Assembly (NCBI GenBank): GCA_964573115.1
Contig: CAZNIP010000116.1
Coordinates: 1-8,501, forward strand
DNA from: CAYOID01 sp964573115
GTDB lineage: Bacteria; Desulfobacterota; Desulfovibrionia; Desulfovibrionales; Desulfothermaceae
Length of the DNA: 8,501 nucleotides
Direction: 5' to 3'
Below are positions 6,396 through 8,501 of this stretch, one piece after another (position 1 is the stretch's first letter; every line of letters starts with the position of its first letter). Both the position numbers and the translations under genes were made by a program. Below the pieces are notes generated by a model. It was not told where the DNA came from, ran no database searches, and saw only the letters and a list, made by a program, of their open reading frames with translations.

Positions 6396-8489
6396 ATGAA
6401 CCTTTCCAGGACAGTCGTCATCGTCGGCCTTGCATCCCTGGTTGGATTGGGCCTGATCGGTTCTCAGGCCAGGGCTCAGGCATCTGAGCCTCACCGTTCC
6501 AGCCCCTGGGTCAGTCATCCAGACCAGGGGGAAACCCTCCCGGCGCGGGAGATCCTCGCTCAGGCCTGGTCACTGTACAACCAGGGCGACTTGAGAAGGG
6601 CCGAGGGGCTCTTTCGCCTGGCACACTCCGCAGCACACAGGGACGTGGCCCTGGAAGCCAGTCTGGGTCTAGGCTACACCCTGCTCAAGCTGAACGATCC
6701 TCAGGCTGAAGCCGTTTTTGAAACCCTGGTGGCCCAGGGGTATGCGCTCTCGCAGACTGTGCCGGCCCTGATTCGGATCAAGAAGGGTCAGGGGGCCTTT
6801 GATCAGGCCATGGCGCTGACCGAGGGCCTGAAGGAGCCACAGCGCTCGTCCATGCAGGCTGAGATTCTTCGGGCCAGGCTGAACGCATCCCCCCAGGGCT
6901 CTCAGTCTTTCGTCACCGCAGCCGAAGAGCTCCTGTCCCTGGAACCGGACGATCGGGAGCTGCGCCTGCAACTGGCCTGGGCCTGCTTCGAGCTCGGCAG
7001 GTATGCTTGCGCACAAGAGCACTTCGCCAGACTCGATTCCCAGTGGCCTCCAGATCCTGAGGTGGTTCAGGGCCTGGGCTGGAGCCATTTCAAGCAGGGC
7101 AGCCACGCCCGGGCAGCAGAGGCCTTTGCCAGGTCCTTTCATCTCCAGCCATCGCCAAAGAGGGCAGAGGACCTGCTCCTGGCCCTGGAAAAGGCCGGCG
7201 ACCATGGCAGCATCTCCGACAGGCTGCGAACCTGGAGGATCTCTCAAGACCCTGAGCTCAGAACGGTTGCGGCCAGGCACTATGAGGCCAGAAAACTGCC
7301 TGTCCTGACAGACCAGACCTCCCCGGGACAGGAGACCTGTTTTTCGGGCTGCTCCAGGTCATGGCTGGAGACAGGGCTCTATTTCAGTCACCGGGAGGCT
7401 GAGGACGGATTCTCAGGTCTGGATCAGACCAGAATCCCCATCAGCATTCATGGGACTCAGGAGTTCGGCCGGATCTGGTCCCTGTCCCTGACACCGTTGC
7501 AGCTGGATGGCGGTGAGACCGGCCGGGCCCCTTTTGCCGGCTCCTACTTCATGTATCTGGAGACCGACCGCGTTGAAAACAGCCTCGAGGACGAGCTGTG
7601 GGGGCTCGAGCCCAGGGCTGGCCTGCTCATTGAAGGCCGGCCGACCATGGAGTTCGAGCTCGGGCTGACCCCGCTCGAAGGCCCCATCGACCCCAGGCCC
7701 ACCTTTTCCCTTGAAGCCTCTGTGCCTGACAGCTGGTCCCTGCGCCTTCACCAGTGCTCGGTCCAGGATTCGTTCCTCTCCTATGTGGGGCAGCAGGACC
7801 CGTATTCGGACCACACCTGGGGGCGGGTGCTCAAGACCGGTCTGGAGGGGAGCAGGACAGTGCCCCTGGGGGGCAATGCCTGGGTTTCTCTTGATCTCGG
7901 TGCCCACCTCTACTGGGGCCAGAACGTGGTCGACAACACCTCCCTGTCTGGAACCGTGAGTCTCGGTCAGACCAGGACCCTGAAGCAGGGGGACCTCAAT
8001 GCCGGCCTCTTTGCCACAGCCCGTCATTTTGAGCGCAACACGGACTTCATGACCTTTGGTCATGGCGGCTACTTCAGCCCTGAGGTCTTCTGGATGGTCG
8101 GGCCCTTTGTCCGCTGGACGTCCAGGTGGTGCCAAGGCTCATGGCTGGATGTCCAGGTGGGGGGGGGCTACTTCGACTACTCGACAGAGAAAGCCGACTT
8201 CTACCCAGAAAACGACCAGGATGCTGCTGACCTTGGCAGGCAGAGCGCCCGGGACAATAGGACAGGAGAGTATGGACCTGGCGGCGACGATGGCCTGGGG
8301 GTCAACGCTGCCGTTCAGGCCTGGCACCGAGTGGGCGACCATCTCGCTCTCGGCGGTTTCGGGCGAGTGAACACGACCTCCAAATACGAGGAGTGGCAGG
8401 CCGGGATAGCTTTTCGGGTCGCCATGTCCCCCCGAGCTCAGCTGTGTCCGCCCCTTAACTTGATAAAGGGTTCATCATCATGCCAGTGA
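6396..8489 (+). CDS. bcsC: Cellulose export protein BcsC (compact TPR plus outer-membrane barrel)
   Basis: This 697-residue protein should form the periplasmic scaffold and outer-membrane channel for the glucan. A signal peptide ends at ARA (25-27). Residues about 45-300 contain roughly seven TPR-like helical repeats, clearest at 51-84, 187-221 and 221-254. A linker has a Cys-x-x-x-Cys pair (C315, C319). Residues about 325-677 are the BcsC C-terminal barrel, identified by SVQDSFLSYVGQQDP (455-469), WGRVLKTG (475-482), NVVDN (510-514) and FMTFGHGGYFSPE (551-563). E. coli BcsC is about 1,157 residues with many more TPRs, so this scaffold is short. After the last strand (YEEWQAGIAFRVAM, 664-677) there is an unusual 20-residue tail with two Cys, just after a C6 run. 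A G9 tract lies at 8159-8167. The end overlaps a following start codon at 8480. Confidence 0.93.
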   Translation: MNLSRTVVIVGLASLVGLGLIGSQARAQASEPHRSSPWVSHPDQGETLPAREILAQAWSLYNQGDLRRAEGLFRLAHSAAHRDVALEASLGLGYTLLKLNDPQAEAVFETLVAQGYALSQTVPALIRIKKGQGAFDQAMALTEGLKEPQRSSMQAEILRARLNASPQGSQSFVTAAEELLSLEPDDRELRLQLAWACFELGRYACAQEHFARLDSQWPPDPEVVQGLGWSHFKQGSHARAAEAFARSFHLQPSPKRAEDLLLALEKAGDHGSISDRLRTWRISQDPELRTVAARHYEARKLPVLTDQTSPGQETCFSGCSRSWLETGLYFSHREAEDGFSGLDQTRIPISIHGTQEFGRIWSLSLTPLQLDGGETGRAPFAGSYFMYLETDRVENSLEDELWGLEPRAGLLIEGRPTMEFELGLTPLEGPIDPRPTFSLEASVPDSWSLRLHQCSVQDSFLSYVGQQDPYSDHTWGRVLKTGLEGSRTVPLGGNAWVSLDLGAHLYWGQNVVDNTSLSGTVSLGQTRTLKQGDLNAGLFATARHFERNTDFMTFGHGGYFSPEVFWMVGPFVRWTSRWCQGSWLDVQVGGGYFDYSTEKADFYPENDQDAADLGRQSARDNRTGEYGPGGDDGLGVNAAVQAWHRVGDHLALGGFGRVNTTSKYEEWQAGIAFRVAMSPRAQLCPPLNLIKGSSSCQ
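8159..8167 (+). repeat. G9 homopolymer tract within bcsC
   Basis: Nine consecutive G residues encode the end of Val and Gly-Gly-Gly (residues 588-591) in a barrel strand. The frame is intact as given. It is the longest homopolymer in the window and of a length that undergoes slippage in some bacteria. Confidence 0.9.
8452..8470 (+). promoter_or_regulatory. Small hairpin and RBS before the next reading frame
   Basis: CCCTT (8452-8456) can pair with AAGGG (8466-8470) across a 9-nt loop. The right arm is the AAAGGG that would serve as ribosome binding site for the ATG at 8480 (9-nt spacing). Ribosomes finishing bcsC would open it, which would give translational coupling. The stem is only 5 bp, so this is tentative. 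Confidence 0.3.
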
Positions 8490-8501
8490 ACATGGGACAG
8501 G
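8480..8501 (+). CDS. Probable start of the next operon gene (cut by window edge)
   Basis: An ATG at 8480 opens a frame reading MPVNMGQ that is still open at the window end. It has AAAGGG 9 nt upstream and overlaps the last 10 nt of bcsC in another frame, the same overlapping style as bcsB/bcsZ. A second in-frame ATG is at 8492. Seven residues are too few to say what it encodes; further bcs accessory genes often sit here. Confidence 0.4.

Overview
The window holds one compact bacterial cellulose synthesis (bcs) operon on the + strand, in the order bcsA-bcsB-bcsZ-bcsC. A divergent gene for a PPC/DUF296-domain protein lies on the - strand at the left edge. Base composition is GC-rich (about 60% by eye) and uniform, with no mobile element, tRNA, rRNA or CRISPR seen. 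A periplasmic endoglucanase plus an outer-membrane TPR/barrel exporter means a Gram-negative host. A proteobacterial or Desulfobacterota-like host is plausible from gene style, but the sequence alone does not fix it.

Layout: 3-446 (-) PPC-domain protein; 447-644 divergent intergenic region with a perfect 7-bp dyad (471-489) and a weak sigma-54-like motif (446-461); 645-2987 bcsA, the catalytic c-di-GMP-responsive synthase; 3006-5324 bcsB, the periplasmic partner; 5314-6354 bcsZ, a GH8 endoglucanase overlapping bcsB by 11 nt; 6396-8489 bcsC, a short TPR plus beta-barrel exporter; from 8480 a further start codon overlapping the end of bcsC, probably the next operon gene, cut by the window edge.

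How the genes work together (established for the family): BcsA polymerises UDP-glucose into beta-1,4-glucan and threads it through its own membrane channel when c-di-GMP binds its PilZ domain. BcsB is anchored by one C-terminal helix and receives the chain in the periplasm. BcsZ trims or edits glucan there. BcsC TPRs span the periplasm and its barrel passes the chain through the outer membrane. All key BcsA motifs are intact, so the pathway looks functional. No bcsD, bcsQ, bcsE or bcsG is present inside the window.

This is a known system and I do not see a wholly new one. The points that deserve a second look are local: a cysteine-containing insertion just before the DxD motif of BcsA, a Glu where GH8 enzymes usually carry the catalytic-base Asp in BcsZ, a compact BcsC with an extra tail after its last barrel strand, long homopolymer tracts (T8, G7, G9) inside three of the four genes, and the dyad in the control region.
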